A DNA stretch of 64,000 bases from Paenibacillus pasadenensis (lineage in GTDB: Bacteria > Bacillota > Bacilli > Paenibacillales > Paenibacillaceae). Below the pieces are notes generated by a model. That model searched no databases. It was not told where the DNA came from and saw nothing but the letters and a program-made list of their open reading frames with translations. The stretch is from NCBI RefSeq assembly GCF_023715725.1, contig NZ_JAMBOT010000006.1:62001-126000 (forward strand), given 5' to 3'. How positions within the stretch are numbered: the first letter of the stretch is position 1; every line of letters starts with the position of its first letter. Of the stretch, positions 27,152 to 35,972 are shown in pieces. The position numbers and the translations under genes were made by a program.

Positions 27152-27546
27152 GCTTAGTTTTATCTTTAGATCATGAATACAACGTATCCATTGAGAAGGC
27201 CTGGACCTATTTAACCGATCCGAGCAAGCTTTCCAAATGGATTTTGGAAAATGATTTTAAAGCGGTTGAGGGACACAAGTTTCAATTCCGCGCTGAGCCG
27301 AACCAATGGTGGGACGGTGTTATCAACGGTGAAGTTCTGCTTGTTGATGAGCCAAACAAATTGTCGTATACATGGGCCGTTGGTGACGAAAAGCACACGG
27401 TTACCTGGACGCTGCAGGACTTGGGTAACGGCAAGGTGAGCCTTCATCTGGAGCAAACCGGATTCTCCAACGTTCAAGGGCTGGAAGGCGCTCGATATGG
27501 CTGGGGCAATTGGATCTCCGAATTGGAGAAATTGCTGGCACAATAA
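27148..27546 (+). CDS. SRPBCC (AHSA1-like) domain protein
   Basis: A 132-residue START-like hydrophobic-pocket protein (VSIEKAWTYLTDPSKLSKWI at the start, GWGNWISELEKLL at the end). Such proteins are typically encoded in one operon with an ArsR repressor and bind small hydrophobic ligands. ATG 27148 overlaps the repressor stop and follows GAGGAGG. Function beyond ligand binding unknown. Confidence 0.88.
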   Translation: MSLVLSLDHEYNVSIEKAWTYLTDPSKLSKWILENDFKAVEGHKFQFRAEPNQWWDGVINGEVLLVDEPNKLSYTWAVGDEKHTVTWTLQDLGNGKVSLHLEQTGFSNVQGLEGARYGWGNWISELEKLLAQ

Positions 27547-27568
27547 TCATATTTACTCAGAAATAAAT

Positions 27569-27600
27569 AAACCGGCTGCATGAAGATGCAGCCGGTTTAT
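27569..27600 (+). terminator. Terminator of the ArsR-SRPBCC operon
   Basis: 13-bp perfect stem AAACCGGCTGCAT / ATGCAGCCGGTTT with a GAAG loop. Confidence 0.75.
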
Positions 27601-27683
27601 GTCTGCTTATGATAGGATAGGATTATCTATGTGCTCGATCATAACTCAAAGAATATTACGGCCTCCCAAAGAAAGGATGTTAC

Positions 27684-29942
27684 TTGTTGAGCCATTCTAA
27701 CCAGGAGTTTATTGTTATTTCTGGCGCAAGGGAAAACAACCTCAAAAACGTATCTTTGCAAATTCCCAAACGGAAAATCACGATTTTCACCGGTGTATCC
27801 GGGTCAGGCAAGTCTTCCATTGTTTTTGATACCATCGCCGCAGAATCTACACGATTGCTGAATGAAAATTTCAGCATTTTTGTGCGCACATTCCTTCCAA
27901 AAGTTCCGCAGCCGGATACGGACGCCATTGAAAACCTGAGTATGGCAGTCATTGTAGACCAGAAACGGCTTGGCGGCGGCTCTCATTCTACAATGGGCAC
28001 AATTACCGATATTTCGCCTATTCTCCGCCTTCTTTTCTCCCGAGCCGGACAGCCGCATGTCGGGCCTTCTCAGATGTTTTCGTTTAACGATCCTCAAGGC
28101 ATGTGTCCGGAGTGTAACGGGCTCGGCCGTAAACTTGGCGTTGATATGAGCAAAGCAGTTGATATGTCCAAGTCGCTGAATGAAGGCGCGCTTATGCTGC
28201 CGGATTACTCGATAGGCGGCTGGGAGTGGAATATGGTGGTGCAGTCGGGAGACTACGATCTCGACAAAAAGCTCAGCGACTATTCGGAAGACGAAATTGA
28301 GCTGCTGCTATACTCCAAAGCAAGAAAAATTAAAATGGACTTTGCCGGTAAAGCAACCAACATTACCGTTGAGGGCGTTATTGAGAAGTTCACGAACAAA
28401 TACATCAAGCAGGATGTCAAAGCAAAGTCCGAGCGCACACAAAAAACCGTAGCACCTTTCATTTCCGAAGGTCCTTGCTCCAGCTGCCGCGGCGCGAGAC
28501 TCAGTCAAGCAGCACTAAGCTGCAAAATTAATCACCATAATATTGCGGATTTGTCCTCCATGGAAGTTGGGCAGCTTATCCGCGTAATTCGTGAAATCAA
28601 CGATCCTGTTGCCGCGCCAATCGTGAAATCGCTGACGGATCGGCTGCAGCATCTGGTCGATATCGGGCTTGACTATTTGACCCTGGACCGGGAGACGGAT
28701 ACTTTATCCGGCGGCGAATCGCAAAGAGTCAAAATGGTCAAACATCTGAGCGGCAGCCTTGTGGATGTCACGTATATTTTTGATGAACCAAGCGTAGGCT
28801 TGCATCCTCGTGACGTGCACCGGTTGAACGAGCTGCTTCAGAAGCTGCGCGACAAGGGGAACACGGTTATTGTTGTTGAGCATGATCCCGATGTCATTAA
28901 GGTTGCGGATCATATCGTCGATGTCGGGCCTCACGCTGGCAGCCGGGGCGGCAATATCGTGTACGAAGGAAGCTTCCAAGGACTTTTGGAGGCAGACACG
29001 CTGACGGGCAACCACATGAAACGGCCGCTTCAGCTAAAGCAGGATTGCAGGCAGCCGACCGGCAAGCTTTCGGTGAAAAACGCCAGTCTGCATAACCTGC
29101 AAAACGTTAGCGTCGATATTCCCACCAGCGTGCTGACCGTCGTGACAGGCGTTGCCGGATCGGGCAAGAGCACGCTCATTAATGATGTATTTCTGAGCCA
29201 GCATTCGGACGCAATCGTTATCGACCAATCGGCGGTTGGCGTGTCCACACGCTCTAATCCTGCAACCTACACAGGAATTATGGACGATGTGCGCAAGGCT
29301 TTTGCTTCCGCGAACAAAGTGAACCAAGGTTTATTCAGCTTCAACTCCAAGGGAGCCTGCGAGAACTGCCAGGGGCTTGGCGTAGTGTATATGGATATCT
29401 CCTTCCTCGACAGCGTAAAGCTGCCTTGCGATGTTTGCGGCGGTAAACGTTTTAAGGAAGAAGTTCTTGAGTACAAGCTGAATGGCAAATCTATTGCAGA
29501 TGTGCTGGAGATGACGGTGGAGCAGGCACGGGAATTCTTTGAGCTCAAAGAAGTTGTCCGCAAGCTCCAGGCGATGAGTGAAGTAGGCCTAAACTATATT
29601 ACGCTTGGCCAACCGCTCAGCACGCTCTCCGGCGGGGAATGCCAGCGCATTAAGCTCGCTAGCGAGCTTCATAAAAAGGGCAGCATTTACGTGATGGACG
29701 AGCCAACGACCGGACTGCATATGTCGGATATCGGACAGCTGATGGGGATTATGAACCGCCTCGTAGATGCTGGCAATACGGTTATTGTGATCGAGCACAA
29801 CCTCGATGTAATCAGCCAAGCGGATTGGATTATCGATATGGGACCGGATGGCGGCAGCAAAGGCGGCCAGGTCGTGTTCGAGGGTAAACCGGAAGATATT
29901 CTCTCAGCGAAGCAGTCGATTACGGGGAAGTATTTGAGTTAA
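27684..29942 (+). CDS. Short UvrA-like ABC ATPase (DrrC/UvrA2 type)
   Basis: A 752-residue UvrA homologue, shorter than the about 940 residues of housekeeping UvrA. Two ABC modules are visible: Walker A GVSGSGKSS with signature LSGGESQRVKMV and DEPSVGLHP; and GVAGSGKST with LSGGECQRIKLA and DEPTTGLH. Zinc-finger pairs CPECNG, CSSCRG, CENCQG and CDVCGG remain. The missing length corresponds to the UvrB-binding insert region lost in this class. Such proteins are linked to resistance against DNA-binding drugs (DrrC) or are of unknown use. TTG start with GAAAGGA upstream. Single gene between terminators. Confidence 0.9.
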   Translation: MLSHSNQEFIVISGARENNLKNVSLQIPKRKITIFTGVSGSGKSSIVFDTIAAESTRLLNENFSIFVRTFLPKVPQPDTDAIENLSMAVIVDQKRLGGGSHSTMGTITDISPILRLLFSRAGQPHVGPSQMFSFNDPQGMCPECNGLGRKLGVDMSKAVDMSKSLNEGALMLPDYSIGGWEWNMVVQSGDYDLDKKLSDYSEDEIELLLYSKARKIKMDFAGKATNITVEGVIEKFTNKYIKQDVKAKSERTQKTVAPFISEGPCSSCRGARLSQAALSCKINHHNIADLSSMEVGQLIRVIREINDPVAAPIVKSLTDRLQHLVDIGLDYLTLDRETDTLSGGESQRVKMVKHLSGSLVDVTYIFDEPSVGLHPRDVHRLNELLQKLRDKGNTVIVVEHDPDVIKVADHIVDVGPHAGSRGGNIVYEGSFQGLLEADTLTGNHMKRPLQLKQDCRQPTGKLSVKNASLHNLQNVSVDIPTSVLTVVTGVAGSGKSTLINDVFLSQHSDAIVIDQSAVGVSTRSNPATYTGIMDDVRKAFASANKVNQGLFSFNSKGACENCQGLGVVYMDISFLDSVKLPCDVCGGKRFKEEVLEYKLNGKSIADVLEMTVEQAREFFELKEVVRKLQAMSEVGLNYITLGQPLSTLSGGECQRIKLASELHKKGSIYVMDEPTTGLHMSDIGQLMGIMNRLVDAGNTVIVIEHNLDVISQADWIIDMGPDGGSKGGQVVFEGKPEDILSAKQSITGKYLS

Positions 29943-29946
29943 CATC

Positions 29947-29987
29947 CAGGGGGCAAGCTGCTGCGGCAGCCGCCCCCTGTTTTTTTA
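29947..29987 (+). terminator. Terminator of the UvrA-like gene
   Basis: CAGGGGGC / GCCCCCTG outer stem, further pairing inside, then seven T. Confidence 0.8.
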
Positions 29988-30089
29988 AAGCAACTGAGCG
30001 GACTAATGTGAAGATCGGAAATGACTTGATTTATGGTATATTAAAGGAAGTTTAATTGTGAAGAATCTCGGATATTCAGGAGGGATAAG

Positions 30090-30461
30090 ATGGAAGTATT
30101 CAAAGAGTTTTTAGACGGCATCGACCATCCTGATCATCGGGAGCGAACCGAAGAGGTACTGAGCTGGGTCGCTGCGAAATTTCCGATTTTAACGCCAATT
30201 ATAGCGTGGAATCAGCCTATGTTTACCGACCATGACACTTATATTATTGGATTCAGCGTAGCTAAACAGCATATGGCTGTTGCTCCTGAAAGAGCCGGGA
30301 TGATTCAATTCGAAGATGAAATGGTGAAGGCGGGCTACAGTCATACCAACCTATTGGTGCGGATCAAGTGGAATCAGCCGGTGGACTATTCTTTACTTGA
30401 AAAAATGATTGAGTTCAATATTTCGGATAAAGCAGATTGTTCTACATTTTGGCGGAAATAG
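30090..30461 (+). CDS. DUF1801 protein (YdhG/Fra-like iron chaperone family)
   Basis: A 123-residue protein of the DUF1801 family: ILTPIIAWNQPMFTDHDTYIIGFSVAKQHMAVAP is the family core. A Bacillus subtilis member, YdhG, is described as a frataxin-like iron chaperone. AGGAGGGATAAG precedes the ATG. It is followed by an oxidoreductase 42 bases downstream and may share its transcript. Confidence 0.85.
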   Translation: MEVFKEFLDGIDHPDHRERTEEVLSWVAAKFPILTPIIAWNQPMFTDHDTYIIGFSVAKQHMAVAPERAGMIQFEDEMVKAGYSHTNLLVRIKWNQPVDYSLLEKMIEFNISDKADCSTFWRK

Positions 30462-30503
30462 AATTAAATTTGATCTGAACAGCTGAAACAAGGGAGAGCG
30501 ATT

Positions 30504-31580
30504 ATGTCTTTGATTGAGTTCGGCATCGTAGGCAGAGGGTGGAGAGCTGAGTTTTATTTGCGGATCGCCAAAATGCTGCCTCAGCATTTTGCAGTCCGTG
30601 CTATGCTGGTCCGGGACGAGGAGCGCGGGAGAGAGATCGAGGAAAAATGGGGCGTGAAGACCTGCCGGGATATGGAGTCTTTTGCGTCAAGCGGGCCGAT
30701 GCTGTTTGCGGTTGTATCCGTTTCCAAGGATGCTGTTCCAGCCTGCACGATTGAACTGGCAGAACGAAATATTCCGGTTTTGTCCGAGACGCCTCCTGCA
30801 ACAGACATTCCGGGCATGCTGTCTCTATATGAGTCCTTACGCAAGCTAAAGGGACACGTACAGGTAGCCGAGCAATATTTGTATCAGCCGATGCATGCCG
30901 CACGCATTGCGTTTGTACAATCGGGTAAACTTGGCGATGTTTCTCAGGTGCAAGTATCGGCCGCTCACGGATACCATGGCATCAGTTTGATTCGTAAGCT
31001 GCTCGGCATTAAGTTTGACAACGCCGTTATTAAGGGCCAGAGGTTTACATCCAAAATCGTGAAAGGCCCAGGGCGATACGGGCCTCCCGAAAGTGAAGCG
31101 ATTGGGGACTCCGTTCAGGATCTCGCGACACTTCGTTTTGGGGAAAAGCTGGCTGTGTTTGATTTTACGGGAGATCAGTATCTTTCTTGGATTCGCCAAA
31201 ATCGAATTCTCGTTCGTGGAAGCCGCGGAGAAGTAACGGACGAAACATTCCGGTATTTGAGGGATTTCAAGACGCCAATTTACGGCCATTTTCGGAGAGT
31301 GGATACCGGTCATAACGGAAATCTGGAAGGGTATTATCACCGAGGAATTACAGCAAACGAGGATTGGGTGTATGAGAATCCGTTTGTTCCCGGTCGTTTA
31401 TCGGACGATGAAATCGCCATTGCCACGAGTTTGGCGAAAATGGCGGATTATGTGCAGGGCGGACCGCCCTGTTATCCGCTGGAAGAGGCGCTGCAGGATC
31501 ATTATTTGTCGATTATGATGCTGTCGGCAATCGAGTCCGGCGAAGAGCTGGAGACGCAGACCCAGCCTTGGGCGCTATAA
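30504..31580 (+). CDS. Gfo/Idh/MocA family oxidoreductase
   Basis: A 358-residue NAD(P)-dependent dehydrogenase. Rossmann start FGIVGRGWRAEFYL (GxGxxx glycine motif, G-R-G-W), family signature region VAEQYLYQPMHAARI (in place of the usual EKP, here SETPPATD), and a C-terminal substrate domain. GGGAGAGCG precedes the ATG. Such enzymes oxidise or reduce sugars and inositols; the substrate is not readable. Strong terminator downstream. Confidence 0.88.
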   Translation: MSLIEFGIVGRGWRAEFYLRIAKMLPQHFAVRAMLVRDEERGREIEEKWGVKTCRDMESFASSGPMLFAVVSVSKDAVPACTIELAERNIPVLSETPPATDIPGMLSLYESLRKLKGHVQVAEQYLYQPMHAARIAFVQSGKLGDVSQVQVSAAHGYHGISLIRKLLGIKFDNAVIKGQRFTSKIVKGPGRYGPPESEAIGDSVQDLATLRFGEKLAVFDFTGDQYLSWIRQNRILVRGSRGEVTDETFRYLRDFKTPIYGHFRRVDTGHNGNLEGYYHRGITANEDWVYENPFVPGRLSDDEIAIATSLAKMADYVQGGPPCYPLEEALQDHYLSIMMLSAIESGEELETQTQPWAL

Positions 31581-31585
31581 AGATT

Positions 31586-31626
31586 AAAAGCGGCTCAACT
31601 CTTTTTTAGAGTGAACCGCTTTTTTT
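31586..31626 (+). terminator. Terminator of the oxidoreductase gene
   Basis: AAAGCGGCTCAACTC pairs with AGAGTGAACCGCTTT, then a run of T. Confidence 0.75.
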
Positions 31627-31666
31627 GTAATCCTTGTGAAACCATTATTGAGCAGGGGAGGCCGTT

Positions 31667-32644
31667 ATGGTCGATCAAATTCAGGAGCTTCTGCTTCAGT
31701 ACGGGATTGTCAATCCTGAAGTCGTACTTATCCGGCACAATGAAAATCGGACCTATCAAATAAATGATTCGTCAAACGGCAGCGTTTATCTTCTTCGTGT
31801 GCATGATCCAGTGACCATTAATCTAGCCGGTGTTCAGCATACAAAAGAAGGACTTGAGTCCGAGCTGCGGATGCTGGACGCGATTGCCCAAGGAACAGAT
31901 TTTGCGGTCCAGAAGCCCGTAGCCAACCTGAACGGAAACCATTTGGCCGAGTTCAAGCTTGATGGGCGTACTGTATACTGCTCGGTGCTTCACTGGATCG
32001 AGGGCCGCAATATGACTAAAGAGGACTTCTCAAGTTCTGAGATTGCATACCGCTTAGGCGCTCAGGTAGCGAAGCTGCATGCGTTTTTTGATACATATGA
32101 CAAATTCCTGCCTGCAGAGCGGCCCGATTACGGTATACGCAGAACGGAAAAGATGCTCACACAAATTCGCCGAGGAGTCGATTTGAAGCTGTTTTCCGAA
32201 GAAAATTTTGCCACAGTGGAGAAAACTCTTACTTTAATCGTAAGTCGGTTGAAAACGGTACCACCTGAAACGTTAAAGCAGGGAATCATTCATGCGGATT
32301 TGAATATGAGCAACCTGCTTATGACACCAATGGGAAAGACCGTATTTATTGATTACGGCTTGTTCGGCTTTGGTTATCGCCTGTTTGATGTCGCCATGAT
32401 GGCATTAAATGTCCCGCGGGAAATCCGGGAGCAGGTCATAATAGGGTATTACGGCCAGCAGCAATCGTCAGAGGAAATCTATTCCGTCATTGAAGGCTTC
32501 ATGCTTTCTGCCGTATTCGGATACTACGCCTTCGTGATGGAAAATGAAGCGGTCCATCCATGGATTCGAGAAAGGATGCCCCAGCTTTGTGCTGCCCGAT
32601 GTGTGCCGTTTCTTAATCATGAACGAATTTTTGATCGTTTTTAG
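31667..32644 (+). CDS. Aminoglycoside phosphotransferase-fold small-molecule kinase
   Basis: A 325-residue APH-superfamily protein: catalytic loop HADLNMSNLL, metal-binding IDYGLFGFGYRLFD, N-lobe with the YLLRVHDP lysine-equivalent strand. The family includes homoserine, choline and antibiotic kinases; nothing here identifies a drug, and a metabolic or spore-coat (CotS/YutH-like) role is equally possible. GCAGGGGAGG precedes the ATG. Confidence 0.85.
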   Translation: MVDQIQELLLQYGIVNPEVVLIRHNENRTYQINDSSNGSVYLLRVHDPVTINLAGVQHTKEGLESELRMLDAIAQGTDFAVQKPVANLNGNHLAEFKLDGRTVYCSVLHWIEGRNMTKEDFSSSEIAYRLGAQVAKLHAFFDTYDKFLPAERPDYGIRRTEKMLTQIRRGVDLKLFSEENFATVEKTLTLIVSRLKTVPPETLKQGIIHADLNMSNLLMTPMGKTVFIDYGLFGFGYRLFDVAMMALNVPREIREQVIIGYYGQQQSSEEIYSVIEGFMLSAVFGYYAFVMENEAVHPWIRERMPQLCAARCVPFLNHERIFDRF

Positions 32645-32778
32645 ATTGGCGGAGGAACGAATGCTTAAAGTTTAACCCTAAACTACGGCAGCAATATAAA
32701 CCTTAATACTCCCTTTTGCACATGGCTCCATTAGGAGTAAAACGAAATATTGCATGAATGTTATATGATCAATGAGGA

Positions 32779-33465
32779 GTGGATGAAAACAACAAAGAAC
32801 AGGTGGGGATCCTATTGCATCAACATGCAAAGCCCGGCGAAATCATAACCTTTGGTACCTACCCGCAGTCCGAGCGCGGAATGGACAAAACACCTATTAG
32901 GTGGATCGTACTGCAAAACAGGGGCACAGAGCTGTTTCTCTTAAGCGAACGTATTCTGGACTGCAAAAGGTATCACAGTGAGTTTACGGATACGAGCTGG
33001 CAGGAATGTGATTTGCGGAAGTGGCTAAACGATGGGTTTTACAATACAGCATTTAATGAAGATGAGAAAAGCTTGATTAAAACCACACTATGTACCGGTA
33101 ACGGAGAGGGCAGTCCTGACACGGAGGATAATGTTTTTTTGTTAAGCGTAGAAGAGGCTCAAGAATGGACCGTTAAGGCGGAGCAAGCTGGTTTAAGCGT
33201 ACGGCGCCGGACAATTGGGACTGATTTTTCCAAAGTAAAAAAGAACGACGGCTGTTATTTGTATGTATATGATAAAAAAGTAGAAGCTGACTATATCGTT
33301 GAGGATGGAGCAGCATACGGCTGTTCCTGGTGGTGGCTCAGAACCCAAGACAATCGTTCCTCGCGTGCGTATTTTATTGGCCCCCGCAGCAGCATCCGCA
33401 GCTATGCGCGAGTGAATTTAGCTCGTGACGGCGTGCGTCCCGCTTTGAAAATTACTCTAAAATGA
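32779..33465 (+). CDS. DUF6273 domain protein
   Basis: A 228-residue protein with the DUF6273 pattern: FGTYPQSERGMDKTPIRWIV near the start, the WQECDLRKWLNDGFYNTAF helix and a WWWLRTQDN...GVRPALKITL end. No signal peptide. Function unknown; the fold resembles formylglycine-generating/C-lectin-type surface modules. GTG start with GAGGA unusually close (1-2 bases), so the initiation site is uncertain. Followed 25 bases later by a phosphatase gene. Confidence 0.75.
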   Translation: MDENNKEQVGILLHQHAKPGEIITFGTYPQSERGMDKTPIRWIVLQNRGTELFLLSERILDCKRYHSEFTDTSWQECDLRKWLNDGFYNTAFNEDEKSLIKTTLCTGNGEGSPDTEDNVFLLSVEEAQEWTVKAEQAGLSVRRRTIGTDFSKVKKNDGCYLYVYDKKVEADYIVEDGAAYGCSWWWLRTQDNRSSRAYFIGPRSSIRSYARVNLARDGVRPALKITLK

Positions 33466-33490
33466 TCGTTTACACGTAGAAGGGATTTTT

Positions 33491-34108
33491 ATGTTAAAGG
33501 AACTGTATTTAATTCGGCATGGGGAAGCGGAGCATTTATTAAAAGGCATGATCGGCGGATGGACGGATACTCCGCTTACCGATCGTGGACGAGCTCAAGC
33601 GGAGCTGACAGGCGAACGATTGGCTTCGCTGCTGAGCGGCAAACCGATTGGTTATTATTCCAGCGATCTGACAAGAGCAAGTGATACAGCGGAAATAATC
33701 GGCCGAGCCATTTCAAAAAGCCCAATTGCAGTAGAAGAACTTAGAGAATTAAACAACGGACTCGCGGCAAACAAAACCAAAGAACAAGCTGAAGCATTAA
33801 AAAGGCCCATAACCTACCCGATACTGGATTGGATTCCTTACCCGGAGGCAGAAAGCTGGATCATGATGCATGACAGGGTAGCTAGATTTATGGACCGCAT
33901 GAAACATGATGTGCCCGAAACGGCTGTCTTCGTCACACATGCCAATACGATTAATTCAATTCTGCATTGGTGGATGGAGTTTGATAAAGAACTGATATCA
34001 AAGGTATCCTTTGATATTGACCCTTGCAGCATAACGCTGCTAAATCTCGTGGAATGGTCCGGCAGCAAAAATATTTCAAAATTAAACGATACCAGCCATC
34101 TTATCTAA
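33491..34108 (+). CDS. Histidine phosphatase family protein
   Basis: A 205-residue phosphoglycerate-mutase-like phosphatase. Catalytic RHGEAE at the N terminus, SSDLTRASDTAEII with the second Arg, and FVTHANTI with the second His. AGAAGGGA precedes the ATG. Broad-specificity phosphatase family; substrate unknown. Confidence 0.88.
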   Translation: MLKELYLIRHGEAEHLLKGMIGGWTDTPLTDRGRAQAELTGERLASLLSGKPIGYYSSDLTRASDTAEIIGRAISKSPIAVEELRELNNGLAANKTKEQAEALKRPITYPILDWIPYPEAESWIMMHDRVARFMDRMKHDVPETAVFVTHANTINSILHWWMEFDKELISKVSFDIDPCSITLLNLVEWSGSKNISKLNDTSHLI

Positions 34109-34174
34109 TCCACGTAACCTTTTGATCACTCGAGGGCACTTATAAGAAACGACTGAAGCTGAAGGAGTCTCAAA

Positions 34175-35737
34175 ATGTTGAACCAGTGGATAGAAGGAGT
34201 TAAAAAAGGGGATCAAGCGGCTTCCAAACAGCTCGTTCAGCATTTTTCCGGCATGGCACAGACTGTAGCTTACAGTAAGCTAGGTGATGCGCATTTGGCC
34301 GAGGATGCCGTCCAAGAAGCGTTTGCCGAAGCATTTAAAAATCTGCCTAAGCTGCAGACTGCAGAAGCTTTCCCAGGCTGGTTCAAAGTTATTGTTGAGC
34401 GGCAGTGCCATCGTCTCCTGCGCCGGAAGCAGCACAAGCTAATTCCAATTCAAGAAATCGAACAAGTCGCCGAGGAAAAATACAGACCGGAGGCTATTGT
34501 AGAAAAAAGAGAGATCGAACAAACGCTGCATGCTTTTGTTGCTGATCTGTCACCGGCAATGCGTATCTCCGTACAGTTATTTTACTTTCAGGGCTATTCG
34601 CTTCGGGAAATATCCAGCTTCTTGGATACGCCGGTGTCTGTGCTGAAAAAACGGCTGTTTGATGCCCGCTTGAAATTGAAAAAAACACTGCCGGTGGCTG
34701 ATCTAATGTTTGCGGTGAACCAGCTTTATGGAGGGGAAGAAGGAATGCTTCACATTGTGAATGGAGATCATCTTGCAGACACGCTGCGGCAAGGAGTAGT
34801 TGAAGGAGAGATTTTGGCGTGGAGAGAAATCTATCCGGTAGGTCCAGTATTTGTGGATATGGACGAAAAAGCTAACCGGGCGGCGCGGGCTCGATACCTA
34901 GAAGACGCGTTGGGGATTCCGCAGGCAGAATATTTAAATAGCGAAAAACAGGAGCAAATCCTGAACAATTTTAACAAGCATAAGGAAGTCATCCTCTGGT
35001 TTGAACATGATCTATTTGACCAGACGATGTTAGCATACTTGCTGCATTTCTTTTCCAAACAGAATCTTCAGGATACCCAATTAAGCTTGCTGTGCATTGG
35101 AGAATTTCCCGGGATCGACTTATTTCGCGGGTTAGGGCAGCTGACGGCCACGCAGTTAAAATCTTTGTCCGGTACATGGCATACCGTTGGACAACGAGAA
35201 CTCGAGACAGGCCGGAACATGTGGGAGGCCTATACTTCATCCATTCCTGACAAGCATATTCAATTCCTCGAGGAGGATTTGTCTGCTCTGCCTTTTATGA
35301 GAGACGCGTTTGAGGCTCATTTATCCCGGATGCCATCAGCATTTAATGGGCTTGGGCGAATTGAACAGACGACTCTCGAGATCGCGGCGAGCGGGATTCA
35401 ATCCCCGTACGAGCTGTTTCAGCAGGTGGGGAACCAATTAAATGTGTTTGGCTTAGGTGATCTGGAGTTCTGGTACCGTCTGAAAAAAATGGCGACGGAG
35501 CCTTGCTCGTTGTTGCACATACAAGGCTTAGAAGCCTTTCCTGATTTTAAACATGAAGCACCGTCTTTTCAAAATTGCATCATTACGTTAACTGAACTTG
35601 GTCGGGAGGTACTGGGCGGAGATAAGGATTGGATTGCGTTAAAGGAAATCGACGACTGGTTTGGAGGCATCCATTTGCAAGACGGGAAGATTTCATGGCG
35701 CTGGGATACAGCTTGCAATAAGCTGGTTCAAATCTGA
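34175..35737 (+). CDS. ECF sigma factor fused to a DUF1835 domain
   Basis: A 520-residue fusion. Residues 1-180 are an ECF-type sigma factor: region 2 (DAHLAEDAVQEAFAEAFKNL) and region 4 (GYSLREISSFLDTPVSVLKKR). From residue 191 the protein is a DUF1835 domain (MLHIVNGDHLADTLRQGVVE, EILAWREIYPVGPV, LWFEHDLFDQ) with its usual C-terminal DUF3658-like half. No anti-sigma gene is adjacent, so the C-terminal domain itself may regulate sigma activity. A purine-rich stretch GGAGGGG lies about 10 bases before Met191, which could allow a separate DUF1835 protein. AAGGAG precedes the first ATG. Confidence 0.85.
   Translation: MLNQWIEGVKKGDQAASKQLVQHFSGMAQTVAYSKLGDAHLAEDAVQEAFAEAFKNLPKLQTAEAFPGWFKVIVERQCHRLLRRKQHKLIPIQEIEQVAEEKYRPEAIVEKREIEQTLHAFVADLSPAMRISVQLFYFQGYSLREISSFLDTPVSVLKKRLFDARLKLKKTLPVADLMFAVNQLYGGEEGMLHIVNGDHLADTLRQGVVEGEILAWREIYPVGPVFVDMDEKANRAARARYLEDALGIPQAEYLNSEKQEQILNNFNKHKEVILWFEHDLFDQTMLAYLLHFFSKQNLQDTQLSLLCIGEFPGIDLFRGLGQLTATQLKSLSGTWHTVGQRELETGRNMWEAYTSSIPDKHIQFLEEDLSALPFMRDAFEAHLSRMPSAFNGLGRIEQTTLEIAASGIQSPYELFQQVGNQLNVFGLGDLEFWYRLKKMATEPCSLLHIQGLEAFPDFKHEAPSFQNCIITLTELGREVLGGDKDWIALKEIDDWFGGIHLQDGKISWRWDTACNKLVQI
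34730..34747 (+). promoter_or_regulatory. Possible internal ribosome binding site before Met191
   Basis: GGAGGGGAAGAAGGA followed by ATG at 34745, exactly at the sigma/DUF1835 boundary. It may also be chance, since the frame encodes GGEEG here. Confidence 0.4.
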
Positions 35738-35756
35738 TGGTTGATCTGCAATAAAA

Positions 35757-35789
35757 AAAGATGACCTTTGAAATTCAAAGGTCATCTTT
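35757..35789 (+). terminator. Hairpin terminator after the sigma-DUF1835 gene
   Basis: 15-bp perfect stem AAAGATGACCTTTGA / TCAAAGGTCATCTTT with a 3-base loop; the T-run is short on this strand. Confidence 0.65.
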
Positions 35790-35972
35790 GCTGTCAGAGA
35801 AAAAAATAAATTGAATACAAAATAACGCTATGATACAATCAATAGCGCCATTGATAAATCCAGTTATTTGGTTAGTCGGTTCTTTTCCTACTTTAATTGT
35901 ACATCTGGACCATTGATTTGTCAATGCTCTTTTTTGACCTAGAAAAATGGAAAAAGGAGTGTATTCGGGGAG

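Noticed and set aside
31667..32644. Antibiotic-resistance kinase (aminoglycoside phosphotransferase)
   Set aside because: Only the general APH fold is visible; nothing ties it to aminoglycosides.
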